In this document: positions 4,927 to 5,158 of the stretch, piece after piece | How the letters are laid out: each line of letters opens with the position of its first letter | How positions within the stretch are numbered: position 1 is the first letter of the stretch | Source of the DNA: Caldora sp. SIO3E6 | GTDB taxonomy: Bacteria; Cyanobacteriota; Cyanobacteriia; Cyanobacteriales; Coleofasciculaceae | Assembly (NCBI GenBank): GCA_010672185.1 | Contig: JAAHHL010000599.1 | Location: 1-5,158, forward strand | Length of the DNA: 5,158 nt | Direction: 5' to 3' | Made by a program: the position numbers and the translations under genes | Notes under the pieces: model-generated | What the model was told of the DNA's origin: nothing | Seen by the model: only the letters and a program-made list of their open reading frames with translations | Database searches by the model: none

Positions 4927-5158
4927 ATGACAGAACAAACTACACAATCCAGACCAATCGATGTTTTTGGTGTGGGCAATGCGATGGTGGATATTCTTAC
5001 CTTTGTGGAAGATGATTTTATCCAAGAGCATACCCTGAATCGGGGTGGAATGACCCTAGTAGATGCCGAAAAGCAAGGTGGACTGTTACAAAATTTGGAG
5101 CATCATGCCCTGGAACTGAATTCTGGGGGCTCCGCTGCCAATACCATGATTGCCCTGG
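4927..5158 (+). CDS. Adenosine-kinase-like PfkB-family carbohydrate/nucleoside kinase, 5' part only
   Basis: The first 77 codons of a gene run off the window. The N-terminus shows DVFGVGNAMVDIL (12-24), the usual first strand and substrate-binding GN-x-x-VD motif of PfkB/ribokinase-type kinases. GGMTLVD (40-46) and the SGGSAANTM signature (66-74) follow. The GMTLVD plus GGSAANT combination is typical of proteins annotated as adenosine kinase or related sugar kinases, which phosphorylate adenosine (or a sugar) with ATP in the cytosol. The catalytic Asp of the C-terminal PfkB motif lies outside the window, so the substrate cannot be settled. The ATG at 4927 follows a G-free tandem array directly and has no Shine-Dalgarno. 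No other start lies between the array and the conserved N-terminus. Confidence 0.88.
   Translation, partial: MTEQTTQSRPIDVFGVGNAMVDILTFVEDDFIQEHTLNRGGMTLVDAEKQGGLLQNLEHHALELNSGGSAANTMIAL

Overview
The window looks like a chromosomal segment of a filamentous cyanobacterium. The octamer GCGATCGC (HIP1) occurs four times in 5.2 kb (102-109, 1848-1855, 2277-2284, 3410-3417). Short 7-bp and 9-bp tandem repeats fill most of the gaps between genes. The purA-rplY adjacency and the protein sequences are also of cyanobacterial type. The genus cannot be fixed from the sequence alone.

Layout. The left half is transcribed leftward. In transcription order it holds a divergent adenosine-deaminase-family gene (2421-1378), a small DUF1499 gene (1196-810), and the 5' part of a response-regulator/histidine-kinase hybrid that leaves the window at base 1 (483-1). 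The right half is transcribed rightward: purA (2542-3882, TTG start), rplY/L25 (4000-4602), and the 5' part of a PfkB-family adenosine-kinase-like gene that leaves the window at base 5158 (4927-5158). The two halves diverge from a 120-bp intergenic region. This carries a good sigma70-type promoter for purA (TTGACA-N18-GATAAT), with a near-perfect dyad in its spacer.

Three of the six genes act around adenosine, IMP and AMP: the ADA-like enzyme, adenylosuccinate synthetase and the adenosine-kinase-like protein. The segment may therefore be a loose adenine-nucleotide synthesis and salvage neighbourhood, with a ribosomal protein gene in between. The ADA-like protein keeps the metal ligands and catalytic Glu of its family but differs at two substrate-contact positions, so its substrate is open.

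The intergenic DNA is the most unusual part. Six tandem arrays (7-bp or 9-bp units) lie in the three co-directional gaps: add-like to DUF1499, DUF1499 to the kinase hybrid, and rplY to the adenosine-kinase-like gene. In each gap the transcript-strand order is the same: stop codon, G-rich array, G-poor array, start codon. Two of the G-poor arrays run up to the next start codon without any Shine-Dalgarno. The divergent gap and the purA-rplY gap have no arrays. The purA-rplY gap instead has a 68-bp inverted-repeat element ending in a T-run. No RNA gene, CRISPR array or insertion sequence was recognised. I did not find an obviously new multi-gene system.
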